Below are positions 1 through 5,435 of a DNA stretch of 6,853 bases, in pieces. The stretch comes from Planctomycetaceae bacterium (GTDB lineage Bacteria > Planctomycetota > Planctomycetia > Isosphaerales > Isosphaeraceae). The notes below the pieces were generated by a model. That model saw nothing but the letters and a program-made list of their open reading frames with translations, had not been told where the DNA came from and ran no database searches. Numbering within the stretch: the first letter of the stretch is position 1; every line of letters starts with the position of its first letter. A program made the translations under genes and the position numbers. The stretch spans positions 1 to 6,853 of the forward strand of contig JAFANO010000463.1 of NCBI GenBank assembly GCA_019232645.1. The letters are read 5' to 3'.

Positions 1-232
1 GCCGCAAGGTCCGATAGACCGTCGACCGGCTCACCCTTCGGCCGGCGTTGTGCAGGTCGGCCACCAGCTCGTCGGCATCGAAATGCTTGTGCGAGTCGAA
101 GATGTGTCGAACCAGGATGCGCCGAGGCTCGGTCAGCTTCTCGCCGCGGATCTCCAGGAACTCGCGGAACTTTTCTTCCGGACTCTCGGAGACCAAGAGT
201 GGGCCAAGCGGCGGGGAATCCGGCACGAGCAT
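1..232 (-). CDS. Fur-family metal-dependent transcriptional regulator, partial (N-terminal 77 residues)
   Basis: The gene runs off the left edge, so only the DNA-binding half is visible. Residues about 30-77 fit the Fur winged helix: EKLTEPRRILVRHIF, then DSHKHFDADELVADL, then the recognition-helix signature RSTVYRTLR at the very edge. HKHFDADEL corresponds to the conserved H-x-SAEEL stretch of Fur, PerR and Zur. The C-terminal metal-binding and dimerisation half lies outside the window, so iron, zinc or peroxide sensing cannot be told apart. Family members bind operators as metal-loaded dimers and usually repress metal uptake or oxidative-stress genes. The ATG at 232 follows GAGGG at only 2 nt, which is too close for an ideal ribosome site. 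An in-frame GTG at 253 would add seven residues, so the start is uncertain. A TAGAAT -10-like hexamer lies about 60 nt upstream. Confidence 0.9.
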   Translation of the reverse strand, partial: MLVPDSPPLGPLLVSESPEEKFREFLEIRGEKLTEPRRILVRHIFDSHKHFDADELVADLHNAGRRVSRSTVYRTLR

Positions 233-293
233 ATCCCTCGATCGATCGCGCACATCCGACCCCGACTGGGACGGGAATCCATCACGATCATTA

Positions 294-299
294 ATTCTA
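294..299 (-). promoter_or_regulatory. Candidate -10 element for the Fur-family gene
   Basis: Read on the minus strand this is TAGAAT, five of six matches to the sigma-70 -10 consensus. It lies in the only clearly AT-rich patch between the two genes, about 62 nt before the ATG. No convincing -35 is found 16-18 nt upstream. AATTAATGATCGTGAT follows immediately and loosely resembles half of a Fur box, so autoregulation is possible but unproven. Confidence 0.25.
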
Positions 300-328
300 G
301 CGGATCACAGCCCCGCCCGCCACTCTGC

Positions 329-355
329 TCGGGGAGAAATGCCCCGATGCCCCGA
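329..355. repeat. Short tandem repeat with two competing stem-loops
   Basis: Two adjacent copies of GCCCCGAT (341-348 and 349-356) follow TCGGGG (329-334). TCGGGG can pair perfectly with CCCCGA of copy one (342-347, 7-nt loop) or of copy two (350-355), so two 6-bp hairpins exclude each other. No T run follows on either strand, so this is not a typical intrinsic terminator. It lies between the stop at 447 and the candidate Fur promoter. Confidence 0.35.
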
Positions 356-421
356 TGGGGTGTGACTCATCCACCATGAGTTATCCAGACCCCGCATATG
401 GCATTCGACACTCCGTCACCC

Positions 422-440
422 CGGTTCTCCTGGAGAGCCG
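422..440 (-). terminator. Weak stem-loop just after the stop of the 447-1253 gene
   Basis: Bases 422-429 and 433-440 form an 8-position stem with a 3-nt loop, starting 7 nt beyond the TAA on the minus strand. One pair is G-T as read on the plus strand, which becomes an A-C mismatch in the minus-strand transcript. There is no U tract. It may protect the 3' end or assist termination, but is not a canonical intrinsic terminator. Confidence 0.2.
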
Positions 441-446
441 CGGAGG

Positions 447-1253
447 TTACTCGATGGGCGTTAGGGGGATGACGCTCGGCCCGCCGGTCGCGGGGGTTGA
501 CTCGGGACGCGTCGGCGCCGGGATGGCCGGCGCGGGGTTTGGAGGAGAGGGGAGGCTCGGTGCGGAGCCGGTGGGGTCGGGCATCGGACGGCTGAGCTTG
601 GCTTGCAGGCCCTCGAGCGCCGCATGGAGGTGGCGCACCGCCTGAGAGCATCCCTCGGGGTTCCCCGAGTAGCTAAAGGCATTGGCCCGGAGTCGTCCCA
701 GGTAGCGCTCGTAGACGATCACATGGACCTGCTGGATGTAGTCGGTCGCCGGGCCTCCGCAAAGCCCCTTCAGCCGGTACAGGTCGCCCATCTGGAGGGA
801 GTCGACCACCGGTTTCAGGTCGGCGGGAGCGACGTGATGGACCCCCTCGCTGTTCAGGACGGTGCCGTCTGCGAAGACCTGGAGGAACGTGCCAAACGGT
901 CGGCCCTCGTTGGAGTGGATGAGCGAGAACTGGGTAACGATCGGGTCGGACTCGGTGAGCGCCCGGCTCACGCGCGGTTGCGGGATCAGTCGAGGCGTGG
1001 GCCTGTTCGTCGGGGCCGTCGGCGTGCTCGTTGACAGGGGCGGTATGACCGACTCCGGTGAAGCAAGGGGCTGATGCTCGGGAGCGGGCGACGCCGGAGT
1101 GGAGGACGACGAACCTCCACCCCCTCCGAAGCGGAAGAGACGCCCGAAGAGGCCGGGCTCCTCACCGCGACCGGGTTGCGGGGCCAGGGCCACGATCAAG
1201 AGGCCGGGGGCGACCAGCGCCGCTCCCCGCCATGCCTTCCTGACGTCGTGCAT
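447..1253 (-). CDS. Exported planctomycete protein of unknown function with low-complexity arms, 268 aa
   Basis: Residues 1-30 look like a signal peptide: basic MHDVRKAWR, hydrophobic GAALVAPGLLIVALA, and a possible cleavage site after GRG. Residues about 42-97 are a Gly, Ser, Pro and Thr-rich linker starting with five glycines. The compact core spans about 100-223 and contains GTFLQVFADGTVLNSEGVHH, a GDLYRLKGLCGGP segment, VHVIVYERYLGRLRANAFSYSG and a helix ending LEGLQAKLS. Two cysteines (165 and 202) in the core could form a disulfide outside the cytoplasm. Residues 224-268 are again Pro/Ala-rich. I recognise the core as a type seen in planctomycete exported proteins but cannot assign a function. 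The start is set by AAGGAGGT 5 nt upstream of the ATG at 1253; a longer version from 1280 would leave that site inside the gene. It appears to be a single-gene unit. Confidence 0.8.
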   Translation of the reverse strand: MHDVRKAWRGAALVAPGLLIVALAPQPGRGEEPGLFGRLFRFGGGGGSSSSTPASPAPEHQPLASPESVIPPLSTSTPTAPTNRPTPRLIPQPRVSRALTESDPIVTQFSLIHSNEGRPFGTFLQVFADGTVLNSEGVHHVAPADLKPVVDSLQMGDLYRLKGLCGGPATDYIQQVHVIVYERYLGRLRANAFSYSGNPEGCSQAVRHLHAALEGLQAKLSRPMPDPTGSAPSLPSPPNPAPAIPAPTRPESTPATGGPSVIPLTPIE

Positions 1254-1258
1254 TGTCG

Positions 1259-1266
1259 ACCTCCTT
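1259..1266 (-). promoter_or_regulatory. Ribosome binding site AAGGAGGT
   Basis: Read on the minus strand this is the full AAGGAGGT anti-16S complement, with 5 nt to the ATG at 1253. It decides the start of the exported-protein gene against the upstream in-frame start at 1280. Confidence 0.85.
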
Positions 1267-1383
1267 GCCGATTCATGCACTCGATTCGGCCCGACGCGGT
1301 GGCTCCAATCGAGACCACGCGATCGACCTTGTCCAATATCGTCGTGCCGTCCAGGATCTTATCGACCGCGCTCTCTTTCAAAC

Positions 1384-1413
1384 GTTAAACTGGATGATTC
1401 ACGACACGCTCAA
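1384..1413 (-). promoter_or_regulatory. Candidate sigma-70-type promoter for the 447-1253 gene
   Basis: On the minus strand TTGAGC (1408-1413) is separated by 18 nt from TTTAAC (1384-1389). Each hexamer matches four of six consensus positions. The surroundings are AT-rich against a GC-rich background. The transcript would carry a leader of roughly 120 nt before the ATG at 1253. One arm of the perfect inverted repeat (1392-1435) lies in the spacer. Confidence 0.35.
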
Positions 1414-1435
1414 TTAAGGAATTAACGAATCATCC
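1392..1435. repeat. Perfect 9-bp inverted repeat flanking a -35-like element
   Basis: GGATGATTC (1392-1400) and its exact reverse complement GAATCATCC (1427-1435) are separated by 26 nt. The -35-like TTGAGC lies between the arms, and the downstream arm lies in the -35/-10 spacer. The arm centres are 35 bp apart. It could be a two-site operator or a long-loop RNA hairpin. There is no U tract, so it is unlikely to be the flgM terminator. Confidence 0.45.
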
Positions 1436-1530
1436 GGGTTCACCGAATCTCAGAGGTCAACCCGAAGAGAAGCAATGGTTCGTCCCGACCCCAGCCCACG
1501 CTTCGAGAACATTCCGGATCGCGACCCGCG

Positions 1531-1556
1531 AAAAAACCCTGGCGGCCATCTGGCCG
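1531..1556 (-). terminator. Possible intrinsic terminator downstream of the flgM-like gene
   Basis: On the minus strand CGGCCA-GA-TGGCCG (1556 to 1543) can form a GC-rich stem, best drawn as five pairs with a 4-nt loop. After a 6-nt gap it is followed by TTTTTT (1536 to 1531). It lies about 80 nt beyond the flgM stop. The gap between stem and T run is longer than ideal. The rest of 1440-1636 shows no gene I can support. Confidence 0.35.
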
Positions 1557-1636
1557 GTCGGAGGTCCCCGCGAGGGAGGTCCAAGCCGCCGGCACGTCGG
1601 TCGCCAGGGCCGCATCGGCGCATCGGCCGAAGTCCT

Positions 1637-1921
1637 TTACCAGCCGTGGAGTTCGTCGAGCAGACGCTCCAGGGCGAGTTCCATCTTGTCCGGGGTCTCG
1701 TAGGTCCCGGCGACGATCTGTCGACGGATCTCCTCGACCTTCTCGTGACGGATTTCCGGCAGCCGGCTGATCCCGTCGAGCATCTGGCCCAAGGGCGAGA
1801 TCTCGACCTGGTCGCGCGGCGTCCCGGCGTGCACGGTCTGACCGGCATCCACGCTGAAAGCGGCCAGCCGCGGGTAGATGGGTTGGGGGCCTTGCGCACC
1901 CCCAGCGCCGTAGACTTCCAT
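1637..1921 (-). CDS. flgM: FlgM-like anti-sigma-28 factor, 94 aa
   Basis: FlgM proteins bind and hold the flagellar sigma factor FliA (sigma-28) until the hook-basal body is finished and FlgM is exported. Residues about 37-93 match the family: DQVEISPLGQMLDGISRLPEIRHEKVEEIRRQI, then AGTYETPDKMELALERLLDEL, the typical short helices with the R.EKVE.IR.QI..GTYE pattern. The N-terminal 35 residues, with GPQPIYPRL, are expected to be disordered and resemble planctomycete FlgM tails. The length is near the family norm. The start at 1921 is fixed by GGGGAGG 5 nt upstream; the longer frame to 1960 lacks such support. No flagellar gene or fliA is adjacent, so the partner sigma factor must be elsewhere. 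Family assignment is strong; actual sigma-28 control is inferred. Confidence 0.85.
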   Translation of the reverse strand: MEVYGAGGAQGPQPIYPRLAAFSVDAGQTVHAGTPRDQVEISPLGQMLDGISRLPEIRHEKVEEIRRQIVAGTYETPDKMELALERLLDELHGW

Positions 1922-1926
1922 GTGTG

Positions 1927-1933
1927 CCTCCCC
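1927..1933 (-). promoter_or_regulatory. Ribosome binding site GGGGAGG for the flgM-like gene
   Basis: Read on the minus strand this is GGGGAGG, 5 nt before the ATG at 1921. It supports the 94-residue product over the longer 107-residue frame. Confidence 0.7.
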
Positions 1934-2070
1934 TACTGGTGCTCGGGCCGGCGGATCCACCGTCGGCGCGCCTGGGTGGTTGCTGGAACGCGATACCCAC
2001 GGAGGCCACGGTCGAGGATGATCCGGGGGGCGAGCCGTCCGAACATCCGTCCTCCGGTCTCCGCCGTGTC

Positions 2071-2086
2071 GCCCGAGGCTTCGGGC
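2071..2086. other. Perfect 6-bp stem-loop in the flgM-mlaD intergenic region
   Basis: GCCCGA (2071-2076) and TCGGGC (2081-2086) enclose a GGCT tetraloop. No T run follows on either strand. It may add to termination after mlaD or shape the leader of the flgM transcript. Otherwise 1934-2120 holds no gene or clear promoter. Confidence 0.25.
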
Positions 2087-2121
2087 TTCACACTACAAGA
2101 TATCGGCCGGAAGATGGAACG

Positions 2122-2148
2122 GATTTAAGCAAACGCCCGAAAATCGGG
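2122..2148 (-). terminator. Possible weak terminator of the HEAT-mlaE-mlaD operon
   Basis: Starting 8 nt beyond the mlaD stop, the minus strand reads CCCGA-TTT-TCGGG (2148 to 2136), a 5-bp stem with a 3-nt loop. It is followed by a moderately T-rich tail, CGTTTGCTTAAATC. The stem is short and the tail is interrupted, so efficiency is doubtful, but the position fits the end of the operon. Confidence 0.35.
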
Positions 2149-2156
2149 GCCGACGC

Positions 2157-3443
2157 TCACCGCTGGATCCGCGCGGGGCGACCCGCCGGCCTCAGCGCCT
2201 CGGCCAAAAGCTGCGAGGTCTGACCCAGGCGCTCGGTCACGGCCCGGATGCTCTGCTGGACTTGCGCCACCTCCTGCCGCTGCGCCGGGGTCGCGGCGCG
2301 GGCCTGCATCGCGTCCAGCGTCTTGACCAGGTCATGCAGCTCCTGCGCCCCTTTGGTGAAGACCTGCGCCGTGTCGTAGACCGTCTGCACGCGGGTATCT
2401 TCGGGGGTCGGCTTGTAGAACGGGCTGAGCACGAACGGGTTGGCGTAGATCTTCTGGACGAGCTTGCCGGCCCAGTCGGTGGCGTCGCGGACGTTGGCGA
2501 CGGTCCGCTCGATGTCTGCGCGGTCTCGGGTGAGGATCTGTGCGCCCTGGTTGGCGATCAGGTCGGCGTGATAGAGCACATTGTCGGCCCGCGCGCGGGT
2601 GCCGTCGAGGCCCTCGATCAGCCGGACGACCCTGGGGCGATCCTTGACCATGACGTCCTGGAAGGTGGCCGTCAGGTCGCGGACGGTTGCCAGGGTCGCG
2701 CAGAGGTTGGACCGATTCTCGGAGAACAGGGCCTCGGCGTCCCGCGAGACCGCGTCGAGGTGCGCCAGCGTCGTCTCGATCTTAGGGGTCGAGGCGTTGA
2801 CTCGCCGCGTCAGGTCCTCGAGTTGGCCGGCGGTCGCCTCGACGGCGGGCCGGATCGTCTCGGCCGACTCGCGGACGCCGCTGGCCGTTTCCTGGAGCGA
2901 CCCCAGGATCTGACGGATCCGGGGGCCGACCGCGTCGACCGTCTGCCGGACCTCCGCGATCGTGTGGCTCAGGTGGCTCCGCTCGACCGGCCCCAGCCCC
3001 ACCTGCTCCAGGACCGGGTCGAAGAACGTGGACTCGACCCCCTGGACCACCTGGCCCGGCACCAGCGCCACCGCCGACCGGCCCGACGAGACAATATTGA
3101 CGCGGCTCTGGCCCGCCAGGCTTGCCTGGACCGTGATCTTGACGTCTTGCTTAAGCTTGCTCGCCAGCGACGTCGGCAGCGCGACCTTGACCCGGGCCCG
3201 GAGCGTCCCCTCCACCTCGGTCAGGTCGATGTCGACGACTCGGCCCGCGTCGAGCCCGGCAATCCGGACCGGGCTGCCGACTCGGAGACCTTCGCCGTCG
3301 CGGAAGATCACGTCCACCGTGCGCTGCGAGGACAGGAAGCCTGGCCCGCCGCCGGCCAGGCCGAGCAGGCCGAGCAGGCCCGCCAGGGCCGCGACGATCA
3401 CCCCACCGACCAGGACCTCACGGCCCGAGGCTCGACCAGTCAT
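2157..3443 (-). CDS. mlaD: MlaD-family MCE-domain protein of an Mla-type lipid transport system, 428 aa
   Basis: One hydrophobic segment (about residues 9-30) anchors the protein in the inner membrane with the rest in the periplasm. Residues about 41-135 form an MCE/MlaD domain: RTVDVIFRDGEGLRVGSPVRIAGLDAGRVVDIDL, then a VKITVQASLAGQSRVNIV segment and VPGQVV. MCE domains form hexameric rings with a hydrophobic pore for lipids. Residues about 155-425 are almost entirely helical and coiled-coil-like, interrupted by ANPFVLSPFYKPTPEDTRVQ at about 334-353. At 428 residues it is far longer than E. coli MlaD (183) and nearer to MCE proteins with helical extensions that span part of the periplasm. 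The ATG at 3443 has GGGGGAGGGG just upstream, and the mlaE stop is only 36 nt away, so the two are probably co-transcribed. The family is clear; the lipid substrate is unknown. Confidence 0.9.
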   Translation of the reverse strand: MTGRASGREVLVGGVIVAALAGLLGLLGLAGGGPGFLSSQRTVDVIFRDGEGLRVGSPVRIAGLDAGRVVDIDLTEVEGTLRARVKVALPTSLASKLKQDVKITVQASLAGQSRVNIVSSGRSAVALVPGQVVQGVESTFFDPVLEQVGLGPVERSHLSHTIAEVRQTVDAVGPRIRQILGSLQETASGVRESAETIRPAVEATAGQLEDLTRRVNASTPKIETTLAHLDAVSRDAEALFSENRSNLCATLATVRDLTATFQDVMVKDRPRVVRLIEGLDGTRARADNVLYHADLIANQGAQILTRDRADIERTVANVRDATDWAGKLVQKIYANPFVLSPFYKPTPEDTRVQTVYDTAQVFTKGAQELHDLVKTLDAMQARAATPAQRQEVAQVQQSIRAVTERLGQTSQLLAEALRPAGRPARIQR

Positions 3444-3479
3444 GTGGCCCCTCCCCCAAAGGCGACTCCGCTCGGCAAT

Positions 3480-4379
3480 TCACGGGGCTGGCGGGGCCAG
3501 CAGGGTCGGGCCGAACGCCGGCCCGGCGTGGTAGACCAGAAGGAACCAGCCGCTGTTGAACACCAGGATCGCCACCGATGCCAGGGAGGCCGCGCGGCAG
3601 GCGGCCGACGGCACCGAGTCCGGGTCGGGATGGGCCGACCCTCGGAGTCCCTCATGGCAGGCGAACAGCGCCGCGAAGAGGGCGAACGCCAGCCCCTTGA
3701 TGACCAGCCCCACCACGTCGCGGAGCCAGATCATCTCGGTCAACATGAAGAAAAACGCGTGAGTCGAGACGCCTAACATCATTTTGCCGACCTGCCAGCC
3801 GACGACCGTACCGACCAGGATCCCCCAGAGCGCCAGCACCGGCCCGACGACCAGCGCCGCGGCGATCCGGACGGCGGCCAGCCGGGCCGGCTCGGGCGCC
3901 GGATCGGCGCCGGCCGGGCGGCCCGGTGCCGGGTCGCGGTCGACGGCCCAGCCCGGCTCGGCGTCGAGCCCCGAGCGCGGCCGCCCGCGCAGCTCCCAGA
4001 CGGTCCGGGCCGCGATCAGGACCGCCAGGGTCATCCCCGCCATCAGCGGGGCGGCGTTCCGGATCAGCCCGACCCCCACCACCGCCCCCGTCCCGTCCAC
4101 GAACGTCCCCCCGAAGTACGCCTGCATCGACAGGAACGAGCCCAGCCCCACGTGGACCAGGCCGACCAGCGGCAGCCCCATCGCCAGCAGTGTCGCCGCC
4201 TGTCGGGTCGTCGCCGGGACGAACGCCGGGCACTGGCCCGACGGACGAAAGACGGACCGGGTCGCCGAGCCGACGAGGGTCCCCAACGCGCCGAGGTAGG
4301 TGATCCCGACCAGGGCACCTCGGCCGATCCGTGCCAGCGGGGCGAGGACGACGAGGGAGAGGATGGGATTGTTCCACAT
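3480..4379 (-). CDS. mlaE: MlaE-family ABC-type permease, divergent planctomycete variant, 299 aa
   Basis: This multi-span inner-membrane protein has hydrophobic stretches at about 6-38, 61-85, 98-127, 168-197, 206-243 and 265-288. Family landmarks remain: LSMQAYFGG (83-91), GVGLIRNAAPLMAGMTLAVLIAAR (102-125, matching the RELGPVLTALMVAGR region), and ALFACHEGLRG (237-247, matching the C-x-x-GLR signature). Two things are odd. The conserved Glu of the REL(G)P motif is Asn here (RNAAP). The stretch that normally carries the ATPase-coupling helix (AELG.M...EQIDAL) is replaced by a Pro/Ala/Arg/Asp-rich linker at about 130-168, with no counterpart in standard MlaE. The start at 4379 follows GGAGG by 8 nt; an upstream extension to 4628 in this frame overlaps the HEAT gene and is not supported. 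It lies 70 nt after the HEAT gene and 36 nt before mlaD. No MlaF ATPase gene is in the window. Confidence 0.85.
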   Translation of the reverse strand: MWNNPILSLVVLAPLARIGRGALVGITYLGALGTLVGSATRSVFRPSGQCPAFVPATTRQAATLLAMGLPLVGLVHVGLGSFLSMQAYFGGTFVDGTGAVVGVGLIRNAAPLMAGMTLAVLIAARTVWELRGRPRSGLDAEPGWAVDRDPAPGRPAGADPAPEPARLAAVRIAAALVVGPVLALWGILVGTVVGWQVGKMMLGVSTHAFFFMLTEMIWLRDVVGLVIKGLAFALFAALFACHEGLRGSAHPDPDSVPSAACRAASLASVAILVFNSGWFLLVYHAGPAFGPTLLAPPAP

Positions 4380-4449
4380 GGTCTCGGCCCTCCGTGGCCG
4401 ACGATGCGTCGCGCGGGAACGGGTTCGTCGGCGATCTCGGGCGCGGACT

Positions 4450-4842
4450 TTACGATTTTCTTGAGGATCTGGCCAGAGCGACTTTCCGCGTCTGCCACCA
4501 CGCCCGCCACCGGTCGATGGCGCGCTGGCGCTCGACGAGGTCGCCCCAGGGGAGATAGCCGAAATCCTGGCCCGTGCGCTTCCGCAGCTCCTCGGACGCC
4601 GAGAGCCGGACGACGGGGTCGGTGTCACCCAGCCGGTCGATCAGTGCCGGGATGACCACGGTGTCGGGCAGTTTCGTCCCGAGCCCCGCCGCCCGCGCGC
4701 GGACGATCGGCGCCGGGTCGGCCAGAGCCCGGAAGCTCTTCGGGGCGATGCCACACCCGGGCCCTATCGTCAGGGCCAGGGGCGCGATCGCCAGCCAGAC
4801 CCTGCGCAGGGGGGAGGTCAGGGTTCGTTTCGGGGAGACCAA
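4450..4842 (-). CDS. HEAT-repeat protein, possible lipoprotein, first gene of the mla-like operon, about 130 aa
   Basis: From a TTG at 4842 the product has a basic N-terminus (SPKRTLTSPLRR), a hydrophobic core VWLAIAPLALTIG and a cysteine at residue 30 in GPGCG, a marginal lipobox. HEAT-like helices follow: FRALADPAPIVRARAAGLG (about 37-55) and VVIPALIDRLGDTDPVVRLS (about 62-81). The C-terminus carries RTGQDFGYLPWGD and RWRAWWQTR, a tail I associate with planctomycete HEAT proteins. TTG is chosen because AAGGA lies 10 nt upstream and the homologous-looking sequence begins here. There is no in-frame ATG nearby, and the same frame stays open back to the transposase ATG at 5352. The start is therefore the weakest point, and the gene may be translated as a fusion or from a degraded start. 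It is followed closely by mlaE and mlaD, which suggests a scaffolding or accessory role in the transporter (inference). Confidence 0.7.
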   Translation of the reverse strand: MVSPKRTLTSPLRRVWLAIAPLALTIGPGCGIAPKSFRALADPAPIVRARAAGLGTKLPDTVVIPALIDRLGDTDPVVRLSASEELRKRTGQDFGYLPWGDLVERQRAIDRWRAWWQTRKVALARSSRKS

Positions 4843-4915
4843 TGGCCGATCATCCTTCGGGCATTCCAGCGGGCCAACGTCCTTGTCTGGTCCCGGCCGG
4901 GCCGGATCGCGTCGG

Positions 4916-4944
4916 ACCCTAATCGATGTCCACCTGGCTGACAA
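4916..4944 (-). promoter_or_regulatory. Candidate promoter of the HEAT-mlaE-mlaD operon
   Basis: On the minus strand TTGTCA (4939-4944, five of six matches to -35) is spaced 17 nt from TAGGGT (4916-4921, three of six matches to -10). It lies between the insertion-sequence remnant and the HEAT gene, leaving a leader of about 65-70 nt. If real, the operon does not depend on transcription through the element. Confidence 0.35.
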
Positions 4945-4972
4945 GGGCAATCCGAGGATCAGGGCAGGGCTG

Positions 4973-4991
4973 CAGGGCTGGTTCATTTTCA
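4973..4991 (+). repeat. Terminal inverted repeat of the IS remnant, HEAT-gene side
   Basis: This reads CAGGGCTGGTTCATTTTCA from the outer edge inward and matches the opposite end at 14 of 19 positions, including the first six. Two further CAGGGC copies (4960-4965 and 4965-4970) lie just outside, so the exact outer boundary could be off by up to 13 nt. Confidence 0.6.
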
Positions 4992-5352
4992 GATTGGCGT
5001 TGACCGGACTTCCAGCGAGGGCGAGGTGCGGGGCGTCCTCCGCACCCAGCCGCCCTGGAATCCCCTGAGCGACACGCGCCTCGAAGTCCGCGACGTCGAG
5101 GCACCGAGAGACCCGAGAGGAGGTGGCTTTGCAGAGGCCGCGCCGCCTGGTGAATCCGAATCCCAGGAGCCGGAGAAACTCCCCGCCCAGCTCCTTGCGA
5201 TTAGCGACAACGGCCTCGGAGCTGGTCATGCCCGCGAGCAGGGCGACGACAGCCCACGCGAGCAATGCGGGAAGGGGATGACGCTTGCCCCGGGCACCAC
5301 GCGGATCAGGAACGGCTTCAAGGAGTTCCATCAGAGACGGGATGGCTTCCAT
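4973..5352 (-). pseudogene. Truncated ISAs1-family transposase, N-terminal domain only
   Basis: From the ATG at 5352 the frame gives MEAIPSLMELLEAVPDPRGA, then RGKRHPLPALLAWAVVALLAGMTS, the conserved N-terminal domain that precedes the DDE core in ISAs1-type transposases. It continues with LLGFGFTRRRGLCKATSSR and GRLGAEDAPHLALAG. In the family this last stretch normally reads LALDGK, with the first catalytic aspartate; here that position is alanine, and similarity stops at about 5014. The next 14 codons (SPVNANLKMNQP) come from the terminal repeat side, so the entire catalytic domain is gone. The frame is not closed inside the element: it crosses the terminal repeat and runs without a stop into the HEAT gene, ending at 4450. 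A start further upstream at 5406 has no family support. The protein is certainly not an active transposase. Confidence 0.75.
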
Positions 5353-5435
5353 GCCTGAGTGCTTATACGAGCAGTCCCCCCGAGTGATCGACGACCTGAC
5401 AGGCATATAAGCGATTAACGAGAGTACGGGCTAGG

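Noticed and set aside
1196..1381. A 61-codon minus-strand frame in the leader of the exported-protein gene
   Set aside because: It can start only at TTG directly after a stop, overlaps the supported start at 1253 out of frame, and its C-terminal part is a shadow.
1440..2009. Long minus-strand frame (189 codons) over the flgM-like gene
   Set aside because: It is Arg/Gly/Pro-rich out-of-frame sequence. The overlapping FlgM frame has a clear domain and a ribosome site.
2262..3776. A 504-codon plus-strand open frame antisense to mlaD and the end of mlaE
   Set aside because: Its product is dominated by Arg, Asp, His and Gly with no domain, and it mirrors the codon phase of two well-supported minus-strand genes. 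This is typical of GC-rich DNA.
3480..4628. Longer version of the MlaE permease starting at 4628
   Set aside because: The extra 83 residues are Arg/Ser-rich out-of-frame sequence over the HEAT gene. GGAGG before 4379 and the start of family-like sequence there favour the shorter protein.
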